A DNA stretch of 64,000 nucleotides from CAYNBT01 sp964396025 (GCA_964396025.1 CAYNBT010000002.1:1-64000); one strand, 5' to 3'; positions 34,533 to 42,301 are shown, numbered from the stretch's first letter. The notes: generated from the sequence alone by a model not told the origin. Translations and numbers: made by a program.

Positions 34533-34577
34533 GATGTATTCTCCTTAATATCGATTGGTGTATAAAAGTCTGTGAGC

Positions 34578-34613
34578 ATTGTATCACAAGCAAAGTTACT
34601 TGACAACCTATAG
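34578..34613 (-). promoter_or_regulatory. promoter of the 233-aa orphan with CTATAGG element
   Basis: Minus strand: CTATAGG (34607-34613), then TTGTCA (34601-34606), 17 nt, TACAAT (34578-34583). It resembles the element at 36346-36381. Confidence 0.7.
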
Positions 34614-34629
34614 CCGATGTCCGAGTCTG

Positions 34630-34657
34630 TTGCTCACACACAAATACCTGCTAAAAT
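34630..34657 (+). promoter_or_regulatory. leaderless promoter of gap
   Basis: TTGCTC (34630-34635)-N16-TAAAAT (34652-34657), only 6 nt before the ATG; no SD. Confidence 0.6.
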
Positions 34658-34663
34658 TTACAT

Positions 34664-35746
34664 ATGCCCATAAAAATGGCCATTAATGGCTTTGGAAGAA
34701 TTGGCCGTGCTGCCTTCAAAATTGCACAAAATAACCCAGAAATTCAAGTTGTTGCAGTAAACGACATGCTTAATGCCAAGGTTTTGGCGCATCTTCTCAA
34801 GTACGATTCAGCTTATGGAATCTATGATCAAGAAATCTCAGTAGAAGAAAACGGCGTTGTAGTAGATCAAGAAGGCTCAATGACTATGGATGAGCACCTC
34901 GTGGAAACTCCAGATGTTGAGAGTTATTTAATCGTGGCGGGTAAAAAGACCAAAGTCATTGCGCAAACAGATCCTACAAAACTCCCGTGGAAAGAATTAG
35001 AAGTTGATGTGGTTTTAGAATGTACAGGCCGTTTTACTAAGGATGGCGCTGCCAAAGCTCACATTGATGCTGGAGCCAAGAAAGTGGTAGTTTCTGCCCC
35101 AACCAAAGGTGGAGAGGTTCAAACCTTTTTAATGGGCGTCAATCACGACCAATACATTGGGCAGAATGTTATTTCCAACGCTTCTTGTACCACAAACTGT
35201 ATTTCTCCAGTAGCATCTATAATTCACTCAAATTTTAAAATTTTGAAGTCTGCCATGACCACTATTCACAGTATTACTGCAGAACAAAGTTTGGTAGATG
35301 GTAAGCCTCCGGGGCTTCACGCAGACCTAAGACGTGCAAGAGCTGCAGGGCACAATATTATTCCAACAACTACGGGTGCAGCAAAAGCAATTTCTGATGT
35401 AATTCCCGAGCTCAGCGGAATTTTTGATGGAATCGCCATTCGTGTTCCGACGCTTGTAGGATCTTTATCAGACTTTACGTTTTTGGTTGGTCGCAAAACT
35501 ACTGCGGAAGAGGTTAATGCTGTTCTTACCGAAGCCTCTCAAAAGCCTTTTTACAAAGGAGTTTTGGCTGTTACAAAGGAACCTTATGTTTCAAGCGATA
35601 TTGTTGGGAACTCCAATTCTGCAATTGTTGATTTAACAATGACCAAAGTTATTGATGGAGACATGGTGAAAGTTTTGGCTTGGTACGATAATGAATGGGG
35701 CTATAGCAACAGACTTGTTGAGATGGCGATGTTAGTTTCTAAGTGA
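34664..35746 (+). CDS. gap: glyceraldehyde-3-phosphate dehydrogenase, type I
   Basis: 360 residues. NAD-binding INGFGRIGRAAFK; catalytic ISNASCTTNCISPV with the active-site Cys; TTIHSITAEQ and RRARAAGHNIIPTTTGAAKA for phosphate and catalytic His neighbourhood; WYDNEWGYSNR at the end. About 20 extra residues lie between DSAYGIY and the TDPTKLPW block. It oxidises and phosphorylates glyceraldehyde 3-phosphate to 1,3-bisphosphoglycerate in the cytosol. The next glycolytic step (pgk) is 700 bp downstream but separated by an orphan gene on the other strand. Confidence 0.96.
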   Translation: MPIKMAINGFGRIGRAAFKIAQNNPEIQVVAVNDMLNAKVLAHLLKYDSAYGIYDQEISVEENGVVVDQEGSMTMDEHLVETPDVESYLIVAGKKTKVIAQTDPTKLPWKELEVDVVLECTGRFTKDGAAKAHIDAGAKKVVVSAPTKGGEVQTFLMGVNHDQYIGQNVISNASCTTNCISPVASIIHSNFKILKSAMTTIHSITAEQSLVDGKPPGLHADLRRARAAGHNIIPTTTGAAKAISDVIPELSGIFDGIAIRVPTLVGSLSDFTFLVGRKTTAEEVNAVLTEASQKPFYKGVLAVTKEPYVSSDIVGNSNSAIVDLTMTKVIDGDMVKVLAWYDNEWGYSNRLVEMAMLVSK

Positions 35747-35762
35747 TTAATTTACGCAAAAA

Positions 35763-35795
35763 AAACCACCAGACAATTTAATCATCTGATGGTTT
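35763..35795 (+). terminator. bidirectional terminator after gap
   Basis: AAACCACCAGA (35763-35773) pairs with TCTGATGGTTT (35785-35795), one mismatch; A/T-rich flanks on both sides serve gap and the convergent gene. Confidence 0.7.
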
Positions 35796-35806
35796 GTATT
35801 TTCGTC

Positions 35807-36307
35807 CTACTCTACAACAGTAAACTCATCTGTTCTTAGGTATATGTACCCATCGGTGCCTGTGATACGCACTTGGATGGTAGGAATCTTTTGGCCATTT
35901 GGCAAAGTTTCCATTCCAGAGCGGCCTAACACCTGTCCTTGTACGCCCTGCACTACTTTATCAGAGTGTGCTGTTAACACATTCGTTGCGTAAGGGAACT
36001 GTTGATATGCAGTGTGGTCAATCTCCACTGGTACTGTCCCTAACAACTCTACAAATGGCTGCGTGAGTGCCGTGTAATTAACTTCCACATCCCACGGCCA
36101 CTCATACGTCCATTGGAGACAATTTTGGTTGTTACGTTGTATTCTGTTTGGTCCGTTGGGTTGGTTGATCAGCGCTTTTATGAATGGATCGACGTTTTCT
36201 ACCATTCTATTGACTCCGAAATACGCTATCTGTCCTGATGAGTTAACCGAGATAGCGGCGACCACAAAATCCGTCTCGTCCTTCCAAATGAAGTGTTTTT
36301 CTACCAT
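35807..36307 (-). CDS. orphan protein, unknown function, strong SD
   Basis: 166 residues, no TM, beta-rich: FIWKDETDFVVAAISVNSSG, WTYEWPWDVEVNYTALTQPF, VQGVQGQVLGRSG, TIQVRITGTDGYIYLRTDEF. The SD TTAAGGAGAT lies 4-5 nt before the ATG at 36307. It has its own promoter and shares a terminator with gap. No family is recognised. The repeated polar/aromatic beta pattern suggests a small beta-sandwich, but that is only an impression. Confidence 0.7.
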   Translation of the reverse strand: MVEKHFIWKDETDFVVAAISVNSSGQIAYFGVNRMVENVDPFIKALINQPNGPNRIQRNNQNCLQWTYEWPWDVEVNYTALTQPFVELLGTVPVEIDHTAYQQFPYATNVLTAHSDKVVQGVQGQVLGRSGMETLPNGQKIPTIQVRITGTDGYIYLRTDEFTVVE

Positions 36308-36345
36308 GGGATCTCCTTAATGAGTTTTCCAGTAAATCTATATGG

Positions 36346-36381
36346 ATGTTAGCATTAAAGCACACATATATCAACCTATAG
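36346..36381 (-). promoter_or_regulatory. promoter of the 166-aa orphan with CTATAGG element
   Basis: Minus strand: CTATAGG (36375-36381), TTGATA (36369-36374), 17 nt, TAACAT (36346-36351). Confidence 0.65.
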
Positions 36382-36446
36382 CTCTAACATATTCTAATCA
36401 ATATCTCCCCCAATAATCTCCCTCTCAAAATGCTAAAATCTATTCA

Positions 36447-37415
36447 ATGAAATGTATAAACACAGCAACGGAACTTAAGGATAAAAGGGTATTGATTCGC
36501 ATAGACTTTGACGTGCCATTAGATAATGGAAAAATTGCAAATTCATACAGAATTGATACCACTTTACCCACAGTAAAATATGTAATTGAACAAGGCGGAT
36601 TTCCTATCTTAGCTACAAAAATTGGCCGCCCCGAGGGAAAGTTTGTTGCAGAGCTTTCTACAAAACATTTGGAGCCGTACTTAAATGCGCGATTACCTGC
36701 CGACTCTTACTCTCTCTTAGAAAATCTACGTTTTGATCCCCGTGAAGATGCTTCGGACATCACATTGGCTCAAGAGTTAGCTGCACAAGCAGACATCTAT
36801 GTAAACGAGTGCTTTGCTACATCACATCGAAAAGATTCTTCCGTGTACCATCTTCCCAAACTTTTACCTTCATATGCAGGGTTACAACTTTGGAAAGAAG
36901 TAGAAGTTTTATCAAAGGTGCTTTCAAATTCACAAAAACCTTTGGTTGCTATTATTGGTGGTGCCAAACTGGAGTCTAAAAAACCTATGATTCAAAGGTT
37001 TTTGGATTTGGGAGCTCACGTTCTGGTTGGAGGTAAGCTGGGGCTGGATTGGTTACAGAGCGTTCCAGAGAATCTTCATTTACCCATTGATTACGCTAGA
37101 GACAATCTGGACATTGGACCTCTAACCACTAATAAATACACAGAATTTGTTCAGCAGGCTCGCACTATTGTATGGGCTGGACCTCTAGGTAAGTTCGAAG
37201 ATCCCGAATTCGCCGTTAGCACTGTTACTGTAGCAAAAGCTGTTGTAGCAAGTAACGCTTACTGTGTTGCTGGCGGCGGTGATACAATATCTGCTCTTGA
37301 GCTTGCAGGAGTGCTAAGAGATTTTGACTTTGTTTCCACAGGTGGTGGAGCCATGCTGGAATTTTTGGTTAAAGGAACCTTGCCCGGATTGGAAGCGCTT
37401 GAATATTATGGCTAA
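36447..37415 (+). CDS. pgk: phosphoglycerate kinase, compact and divergent
   Basis: 322 residues, against about 390-400. Recognised by RIDFDVPLDNGKI (RxDxNVP with Asn to Asp), SYRIDTTLPTVKYV, IGRPEGK (the usual SHLGRP His is missing), LLENLRF, NECFATSHR (for NDAFGTAHR), AIIGGAKLESKK, VWAGPLGKFEDPEF, GGGDTISAL and STGGGAMLEFL-KG-LPG. About 50 residues are missing between the GGAK block and the GPxGxFE block. It makes ATP from 1,3-bisphosphoglycerate. TAAAAT (36434-36439) is 7 nt before the ATG. It heads a tight operon. Confidence 0.92.
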   Translation: MKCINTATELKDKRVLIRIDFDVPLDNGKIANSYRIDTTLPTVKYVIEQGGFPILATKIGRPEGKFVAELSTKHLEPYLNARLPADSYSLLENLRFDPREDASDITLAQELAAQADIYVNECFATSHRKDSSVYHLPKLLPSYAGLQLWKEVEVLSKVLSNSQKPLVAIIGGAKLESKKPMIQRFLDLGAHVLVGGKLGLDWLQSVPENLHLPIDYARDNLDIGPLTTNKYTEFVQQARTIVWAGPLGKFEDPEFAVSTVTVAKAVVASNAYCVAGGGDTISALELAGVLRDFDFVSTGGGAMLEFLVKGTLPGLEALEYYG

Positions 37416-37674
37416 AATTTTAAAAATTTCATTTCCAAATAAATGTAACGGGTGTGAACTGTGCGTGTTAGCTATTCAAAGACAATTTAATCGCACTGGG
37501 CTGGATGGTTCCTTGATAAGGATTTTTAGAAAAAAAGAAGAAGACGGCATCACTTATGCCATTGAAATGGATCCTAGTATCAACAATTACGATGTAGCCA
37601 GCATAGTTAAGTCTTGCCCAACAGGCGTATTTGAAATTACAGAGGAATTAAATGAAGAACAACTTCTTAATTAA
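37408..37674 (+). CDS. single-cluster ferredoxin-like protein
   Basis: 88 residues from the ATG at 37408, which overlaps the pgk stop by 8 bp; a longer frame into pgk is a shadow. One set of Fe-S cysteines: CNGCELC (CxxCxxC, residues 12-18) and SCPTGVFEI (Cys-Pro near 74), enough for a single [4Fe-4S] cluster. Between them lie about 55 residues with RIFRKKEEDGITYAIEMDP, which are strands rather than a second cluster. It is probably the electron partner of the AFOR-like protein, whose ORF it overlaps by 23 bp. Confidence 0.85.
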   Translation: MAKILKISFPNKCNGCELCVLAIQRQFNRTGLDGSLIRIFRKKEEDGITYAIEMDPSINNYDVASIVKSCPTGVFEITEELNEEQLLN

Positions 37675-38560
37675 GCAGGTACTAATCATAGATCTAGCGA
37701 AAAAAGAGTACGCAGTTAAATCCTATGATGAATTGTACAAATACATTGGCGGAGTAGGTTTGGGTCTTAAACTGTTATCTCAGTACCAGACCGAGGACCC
37801 TATTATCTATTCGGTTGGGCCATTAAATGGATTTTTTCCTTATGCTTCAAAAACGTCCGTAGTTCTTAGATCTGACGGTGTGATTGAGGATTTGTATTTG
37901 GGAGGGTCTTTATCTTTTAGGTTGAAGTTTTCCGGTATAGATTCTGTTGTGATTAAGGGCGTCTCAAAAGAACCCGTTATTTTGGATATAAGAGGCGATA
38001 CTGTAAATATCCTTCCTGCAGATGCGGATTTGCAAAGTCTTGGTTTACCCGGAAAGCGTAGTGTTCTGGCGTTTGGGGCTTCCAACGATGATGCTAGCTT
38101 TAGTTTGGCCGGAAAACTTGTATCTTATGACAAATCCAAGCTCTATTTAGATAGATACTTTACATCTCACGAAAAACTTTTGGAGCGAAAATTCCTAGAA
38201 AAGAATATCATGGGTATTGTATTTACAGGGAGCGTTACATTTCCCATAAAAGATACAGAAAAATATGCAGAGATTTTTAGCGCTCTATTGATGCGTTCAA
38301 AAGAAGTGTCTATTGCAAAATCTGATGCTCCGTCGTGTTCAGGCTGTCCTTTGGGTTGCGCTAAGTCTCGTGAAGGTGAGATTGGAGGCAATCTTTTGGC
38401 CCACTGCATGGTTTCGTGCTCTTTTGCTCAAGCAATTTATTCGGATGTAAATACAGTCTTTTCTTGTTTGAATGTTTTGGGGTACGATTACACTCATGAG
38501 GATATTGAAAACGCACCGTTGTATATTTCGCAAGTTCTAAAGGAGATTGATGGGAAATAG
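37652..38560 (+). CDS. miniature aldehyde:ferredoxin oxidoreductase-like protein
   Basis: 302 residues; AFOR proteins have about 600. The N-terminal domain is clear: LIIDLAKKEYAVKSYDELYK, YIGGVGLGLKLL, YSVGPLNGFFPYASKTSVVL, and GGSLSFRLKFSGIDSVVIKG in the pterin-binding region. Near residue 230 is CSGCPLGC, the CxxCxxxC cluster motif of AFOR. The protein then ends soon after SDVNTVFSCLNVLGYD, where full AFORs go on for about 280 more residues carrying the fourth Cys and the second pterin site. The stop is followed directly by tpiA, so it is not a frameshift. Activity and metal (tungsten or none) are unknown. Confidence 0.8.
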   Translation: MKNNFLIKQVLIIDLAKKEYAVKSYDELYKYIGGVGLGLKLLSQYQTEDPIIYSVGPLNGFFPYASKTSVVLRSDGVIEDLYLGGSLSFRLKFSGIDSVVIKGVSKEPVILDIRGDTVNILPADADLQSLGLPGKRSVLAFGASNDDASFSLAGKLVSYDKSKLYLDRYFTSHEKLLERKFLEKNIMGIVFTGSVTFPIKDTEKYAEIFSALLMRSKEVSIAKSDAPSCSGCPLGCAKSREGEIGGNLLAHCMVSCSFAQAIYSDVNTVFSCLNVLGYDYTHEDIENAPLYISQVLKEIDGK

Positions 38561-39227
38561 ATACATTATTGCTAATTGGAAACAGAATCTTAACGCCGCT
38601 GAGATATGTGTGTGGTTTCAAAAGTTTGCTAAGTTACTTGATGGTCATAAAGTGCCGGCATACTTGAATATTTTGATTGCACCAACTTTTGTTCATCTCG
38701 CGCTAGTAAATGATTTAGCAAAAGATTTTGAAAATTTATTCTGCACAGCCCAAAACGTTTCCCTTTTTGATAATGGAGCGCATACAGGTCAAGTAGGTGC
38801 TCAGCAACTTACGGACTACTGTTCAAAAGGAATTGTTGGGCATAGTGAGACCGGAGATTCCGCAGAACAAAGTTTGCAAAAGATATCACTACTCTTGAAT
38901 CATGGTATACAGCCCTTTCTATGCTTCACTAGCTTTTCTTTTGTTGATAATCACAAAGATGTTACACAAATTCCTCTAATTTGGGAGGATCCTGCTAACA
39001 TCTCGGTAAAAGGGGAATATCGTTCCAGAAGTTCGCAAGAAATAAAACAGCACTGTGTTGAATTTAAAGACCACCATCCAAAAGCAACCTTACTTTATGG
39101 TGGTTCTGTGAATAGACAAAACACTGGTGATTTAGGTAATATTGCTGAGCTAGATGGTGTGATAGTTGGCAATGCTAGCCTTGATCCAGAGCACTTTTTT
39201 GAAATAGTTAAATCTTTTGAATTATGA
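38547..39227 (+). CDS. tpiA: triosephosphate isomerase, compact and divergent
   Basis: 226 residues, against about 250. Catalytic residues can be followed: IIANWKQN (Asn, Lys), GIVGHSETGD (His, and Glu of GHSE), and IWEDPANISV in place of YEPVWAIGTG, keeping the general-base Glu but changing loop 6. LLYGGSVN and VIVGNASLDP keep the phosphate site, with Gly to Asn in VGGASL. It interconverts dihydroxyacetone phosphate and glyceraldehyde 3-phosphate. The start overlaps the AFOR-like gene by 14 bp; ATG codons occur at 38547 and 38550. Confidence 0.9.
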   Translation: MMGNRYIIANWKQNLNAAEICVWFQKFAKLLDGHKVPAYLNILIAPTFVHLALVNDLAKDFENLFCTAQNVSLFDNGAHTGQVGAQQLTDYCSKGIVGHSETGDSAEQSLQKISLLLNHGIQPFLCFTSFSFVDNHKDVTQIPLIWEDPANISVKGEYRSRSSQEIKQHCVEFKDHHPKATLLYGGSVNRQNTGDLGNIAELDGVIVGNASLDPEHFFEIVKSFEL

Positions 39228-40303
39228 AATATATCGATTTGAACAAATCTGTTGTGCAAAAGCAACAGGCCAAAGCCTCATTATCGCAGCAAGCTCAGTC
39301 TGGCCAAAACAAGAAACGTATGGTTATATTTTTTGCTGTGATCATGATTCTGGTAGGTTTTTTCTTCTTTTCCGGCGGTAGTTTAGCTGCGTTGTTTGAT
39401 CCAGTATCAATTGTGGGAAATGCAGCAACTACCAAGCTTAAAGAGACTGATGGGCGAACAAACATTCTGATCTTGGGTTCGGATAAGAGATCTGTAGGAT
39501 CCGTAACCTCTGTTCTAACCGACACCATACTTGTTGCCTCCATAGGCCGTGTCGAAGGAAATGTTGTTTTGCTTTCGCTGCCACGAGATTTATGGGTAAA
39601 AACAGAAGATGGTTATCAGTCCAAAATAAACGCAGTTTATGCAAATGGTGGAGGTGACAGTATAAGCAAGGTTGCAGAAGATGTACTAGGTGTGCCCATT
39701 CACTATTACGCTGTGGTAAACTTTGAGATTTTTAAGAAGGTTATTGATATCCTGGGTGGGGTTGAGGTTACTGTTGACCACGCCTTTGTTGATTACAGTT
39801 ATCCAGTGGAAGGTAAAGAAAATGCGCCGGAATCTGAACGTTATGAAATCGTAAAGTTTTCTCAAGGCAAGCAGCAGATGAACGGTGAAGTAGCATTAAA
39901 ATTTGTGCGTTCCCGAAAAGGTGATAATGGTGAGGGTACTGATTTTGCACGTTCTCGCCGTCAGCAAAAAGTCATTATGGCGATTAAAGACAAGGCGTTG
40001 TCTCTAGAGACTCTAATCGACCCAACTAAGCTAAAAAACCTCTATGACACCTACTATAAAAATGTAGACACCAATCTGGACTTTTCCACGTTACAAGGAT
40101 TTTACTTTTTATCCAAAAAGATAAATTTTGAGCAAGTTCGCTCAATAGTTTTAGATGATCGTAGCGCCTCTGTTGAAGGGGGTTTGCTATATGCACCTGA
40201 AGATAGAACCCTGTACGGTGGGGCGTATGTGTTAATTCCTAAATCAGGAAATTTTGCTCAGCTCCATGCTTATGTACAAAGATATATCTTTGGCGAATTA
40301 TGA
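39224..40303 (+). CDS. LytR-CpsA-Psr (LCP) family protein
   Basis: 359 residues. TM anchor (MVIFFAVIMILVGFFFFSGG, about residues 29-48), then the LCP domain: NILILGSDKRS, TDTILVASI, LLSLPRDLWVKTEDGYQSKI with NAVYANGG (the PRD and KI-N motif), DILGGVEVTVD, and FVRSRKGDNGEGTDFARSRR with the phosphate-binding Arg residues. LCP enzymes attach polyprenyl-linked glycans or teichoic acids to peptidoglycan outside the cell. It overlaps tpiA by 4 bp and holA by 4 bp. It fits the glycan synthesis genes at 12-19 kb. Confidence 0.93.
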   Translation: MKYIDLNKSVVQKQQAKASLSQQAQSGQNKKRMVIFFAVIMILVGFFFFSGGSLAALFDPVSIVGNAATTKLKETDGRTNILILGSDKRSVGSVTSVLTDTILVASIGRVEGNVVLLSLPRDLWVKTEDGYQSKINAVYANGGGDSISKVAEDVLGVPIHYYAVVNFEIFKKVIDILGGVEVTVDHAFVDYSYPVEGKENAPESERYEIVKFSQGKQQMNGEVALKFVRSRKGDNGEGTDFARSRRQQKVIMAIKDKALSLETLIDPTKLKNLYDTYYKNVDTNLDFSTLQGFYFLSKKINFEQVRSIVLDDRSASVEGGLLYAPEDRTLYGGAYVLIPKSGNFAQLHAYVQRYIFGEL

Positions 40304-40992
40304 TTTTTATTCTCCATGGTGATAATTCCGTCTTTTTAAGAGATTTAGTTTTTAAACTTCAAACCAAACTTTTTGCTGAATCACGTATCGAAAGAGACAT
40401 TTCTGTAATTTCTCCTGCACAGCTGTCTGTTTTAGTCTCTTCTTTTGATATTTTTAGCGCGGCACCGTTTATAGTTTTAGATATCACTAAGGCTGGCTCC
40501 GGAGATAAAAGCGCATATGTCGATGCTGTTAGAGCTATGCCCGCAGAAACCAACCTGATTTTACTCAGTCATAAGCTATTACCTAAGAATAGCATTTGGT
40601 TTAAAAACTTTGAGAATGCCAAAATCTTTGAAAGTAACGTCGCCCCCGATTCTAGTGTATTTAAGTTTTTGGATCAGCTTTTCGTACAGAATAGATCAGT
40701 GTCTTACGAAGAGCTGCATAAGCTTTTGGTAGAAGGACAGGATCCATTCTATATTTTTTCTATGCTACTTTATTCCCTTAGAAACATTGCTGGGGTTAAG
40801 TTTGGAGCACCCACGTTTGCAAAACTGCAGCCGTTTATGCGTTCAAAATTTGAGCGACAGGCGAATAAATTCTCAGAAGAAACACTTAGGTCTTTTTACC
40901 TTTATTTTGCTGATCTAGACAGAAAGGTTAAGTTAGGTCAAATTAATTCAGATACTATGCTCACTCTAGCAGTGGAGAAAGTTTTGGCATAA
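40300..40992 (+). CDS. holA: DNA polymerase III delta subunit-like (HolA)
   Basis: 230 residues, shorter than the usual about 330. The N-terminus MIFILHGDNSVFLRDLVFKL, the delta-type FSAAPFIVLDITKAGSGDKS, ETNLILLSHKLLPKNSIWFK and a C-terminal helical domain with EGQDPFYIFSMLLYSLRNIA fit the clamp-loader delta wrench (AAA+-like without Walker motifs). It would open the beta clamp during loading. The shortening falls mostly in domain I. It lies in a tight operon between an LCP protein and a sortase, an unusual place. Confidence 0.8.
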   Translation: MIFILHGDNSVFLRDLVFKLQTKLFAESRIERDISVISPAQLSVLVSSFDIFSAAPFIVLDITKAGSGDKSAYVDAVRAMPAETNLILLSHKLLPKNSIWFKNFENAKIFESNVAPDSSVFKFLDQLFVQNRSVSYEELHKLLVEGQDPFYIFSMLLYSLRNIAGVKFGAPTFAKLQPFMRSKFERQANKFSEETLRSFYLYFADLDRKVKLGQINSDTMLTLAVEKVLA

Positions 40993-40994
40993 CT

Positions 40995-41717
40995 ATGACT
41001 CAAAGAATTTACATCAAAGATGAATCATTTGACCCTATATTTAAGCAAAGAAACGCGTCTTTTTTGTTGAAATCCCGCATTCTACCTTTAAGTTCTATAT
41101 TACTTGGTGTTGTTATTCTTATCACCCAAATTATTGTGCCGCTTGTGTTCTTTGAAACCTCAGAAAACATTTCCAAGCCTGTGCGATCCACTATGCTTGG
41201 AATTGCTTCGGGGTTTGGCGATTTTTCGTTTAATGAGCTTGAAGATTCCTCTTCAACGTTGGAAGGTAATTCCAATGTTCCAGATAAATTCTATCTTTCT
41301 ATACCAAAGTTAAAGATAGATAGGGCAGTCGTTGATACAAATTCCAAATCACTAAGCCCTGACGATGTTATTGGGCACTATATTGGTTCTGCATTGCCTG
41401 ATGCTCCGGGAAACATGTTTTTGTATGGTCACTCTGTTTTACCCGTGTTTTACAATCCCAAGAATTACAAAACCATATTTTCTACACTAAATAAATTGCA
41501 GGATGGTGATGTTATCACTATTGAGTACAATAACAAAAAATACACCTATAAAGTGGATTCTGTTGAAATTTTAAAAACCTCCGAAGTTAAACCTTTAGGT
41601 CAAGTAAGCCCAAGATATCTTAATGAATCTACAATAACTATTATGACTTGTTGGCCTCCGGGGACTAAGAGTAAAAGATTACAAGTTGTTGGTACTCAGA
41701 TTAATCCAACTTTTTGA
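40995..41717 (+). CDS. sortase family transpeptidase
   Basis: 240 residues. TM anchor ILLGVVILITQIIVPLVFF (about 35-55), then the sortase barrel: FYLSIPKLKIDRAVVDTNSK, GNMFLYGHSVLPVF (catalytic His), DGDVITIEYNNKKYTYKVDS, TIMTCWPPGTKSKRLQVVG (catalytic Cys and, 9 residues on, the Arg). The TCWPPGT form resembles class D/E-like sortases. It cleaves a C-terminal sorting motif and links the protein to a surface acceptor. The facing gene at 41701-42117 encodes a plausible substrate, and the 3' ends overlap by 17 bp. Confidence 0.92.
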   Translation: MTQRIYIKDESFDPIFKQRNASFLLKSRILPLSSILLGVVILITQIIVPLVFFETSENISKPVRSTMLGIASGFGDFSFNELEDSSSTLEGNSNVPDKFYLSIPKLKIDRAVVDTNSKSLSPDDVIGHYIGSALPDAPGNMFLYGHSVLPVFYNPKNYKTIFSTLNKLQDGDVITIEYNNKKYTYKVDSVEILKTSEVKPLGQVSPRYLNESTITIMTCWPPGTKSKRLQVVGTQINPTF

Positions 41718-42117
41718 TAACACGTTCTTCAAAAGAGCTAAGAGCTAATTTTCTGGGACCTTTACCTACCGCAAAAGCGCCAAAGGCTAGCAAAGCTGTA
41801 GAAGTAAACAGTGCGTAGGTGATTCCGGCAGTTCCTGTGTCAGGTACTGCTGTGGTAGTTTGGGTAGTCTCGGTAGAATCTGCTCCTGCCAAGACCACTG
41901 GTAGTGCGTTAACTGCTGATTCTTTGGAGATATCCTCAAACACGCTGGGCTTAGAATCTGTTTGAGCAAGTTGATTTGCTGATTCTAAGTCATCTTCTAT
42001 ATTCACATTGCTTGTTGAATCTGTGATTAGATAGTACAACGAGCTAAAAATAACCAATGCTAAAGATAGGGTGATTACGAAAGTTTTGAATCCATTTTTT
42101 GCTTGATACGAGTTCAT
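41701..42117 (-). CDS. candidate sortase substrate with VPDTG sorting signal
   Basis: 138 residues. An N-terminal signal helix (FKTFVITLSLALVIFSSLYY), a Ser/Thr/Asp-rich middle, then TTQTTTAVPDTGTAGITYAL: a VPDTG pentapeptide (LPxTG-like), a hydrophobic helix (LFTSTALLAFGAFAV) and a basic tail (GKGPRKLA ... VIKKLD). This is the three-part cell-wall sorting signal, though the tail is longer than usual. It is convergent with the sortase and last in the rpsT-pilN-pilO-like operon, 13 nt after a 56-aa ORF. Confidence 0.75.
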   Translation of the reverse strand: MNSYQAKNGFKTFVITLSLALVIFSSLYYLITDSTSNVNIEDDLESANQLAQTDSKPSVFEDISKESAVNALPVVLAGADSTETTQTTTAVPDTGTAGITYALFTSTALLAFGAFAVGKGPRKLALSSFEERVIKKLD

Positions 42118-42130
42118 AGGCAGGCTTTAT

Positions 42131-42301
42131 TTATTCTTTACTTAAACTATTTATAAATTCTACATCAATTGTAGCATCTATCAATACATTGTTTTCAAGT
42201 ACTTTTTTTTCAGGCGCATTTTGTTTGATTTCATTGTTTGCCGCAGCCCAAAGTAAACAAGTCAAAATTATGCTAAAAATGATTAAAATAAAGTTTTTCA
42301 T
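42131..42301 (-). CDS. small secreted or anchored protein, 56 aa
   Basis: The 56-residue ORF is read from the ATG at 42301 to TAA at 42131-42133. The N-terminus MKNFILIIFSIILTCLLWAA is a signal or TM anchor, followed by a polar tail (NEIKQNAPEKKVLENNV) ending NSLSKE. It shares ATGA with the PilO-like gene upstream, and the gap to the sortase-substrate gene is 13 nt, so it sits cleanly inside the operon. A minor pilin-assembly partner (PilP-like in position only) is possible inference. Confidence 0.65.
   Translation of the reverse strand: MKNFILIIFSIILTCLLWAAANNEIKQNAPEKKVLENNVLIDATIDVEFINSLSKE

Noticed and set aside
37324..37407. Upstream extension of the ferredoxin frame into pgk
   Set aside because: It overlaps the conserved PGK C-terminus; the ATG at 37408 starts the recognisable protein.
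38167..38621. Minus-strand open frames opposite the AFOR-like gene
   Set aside because: They are antisense shadows of a gene with clear AFOR motifs; no SD or promoter was found.
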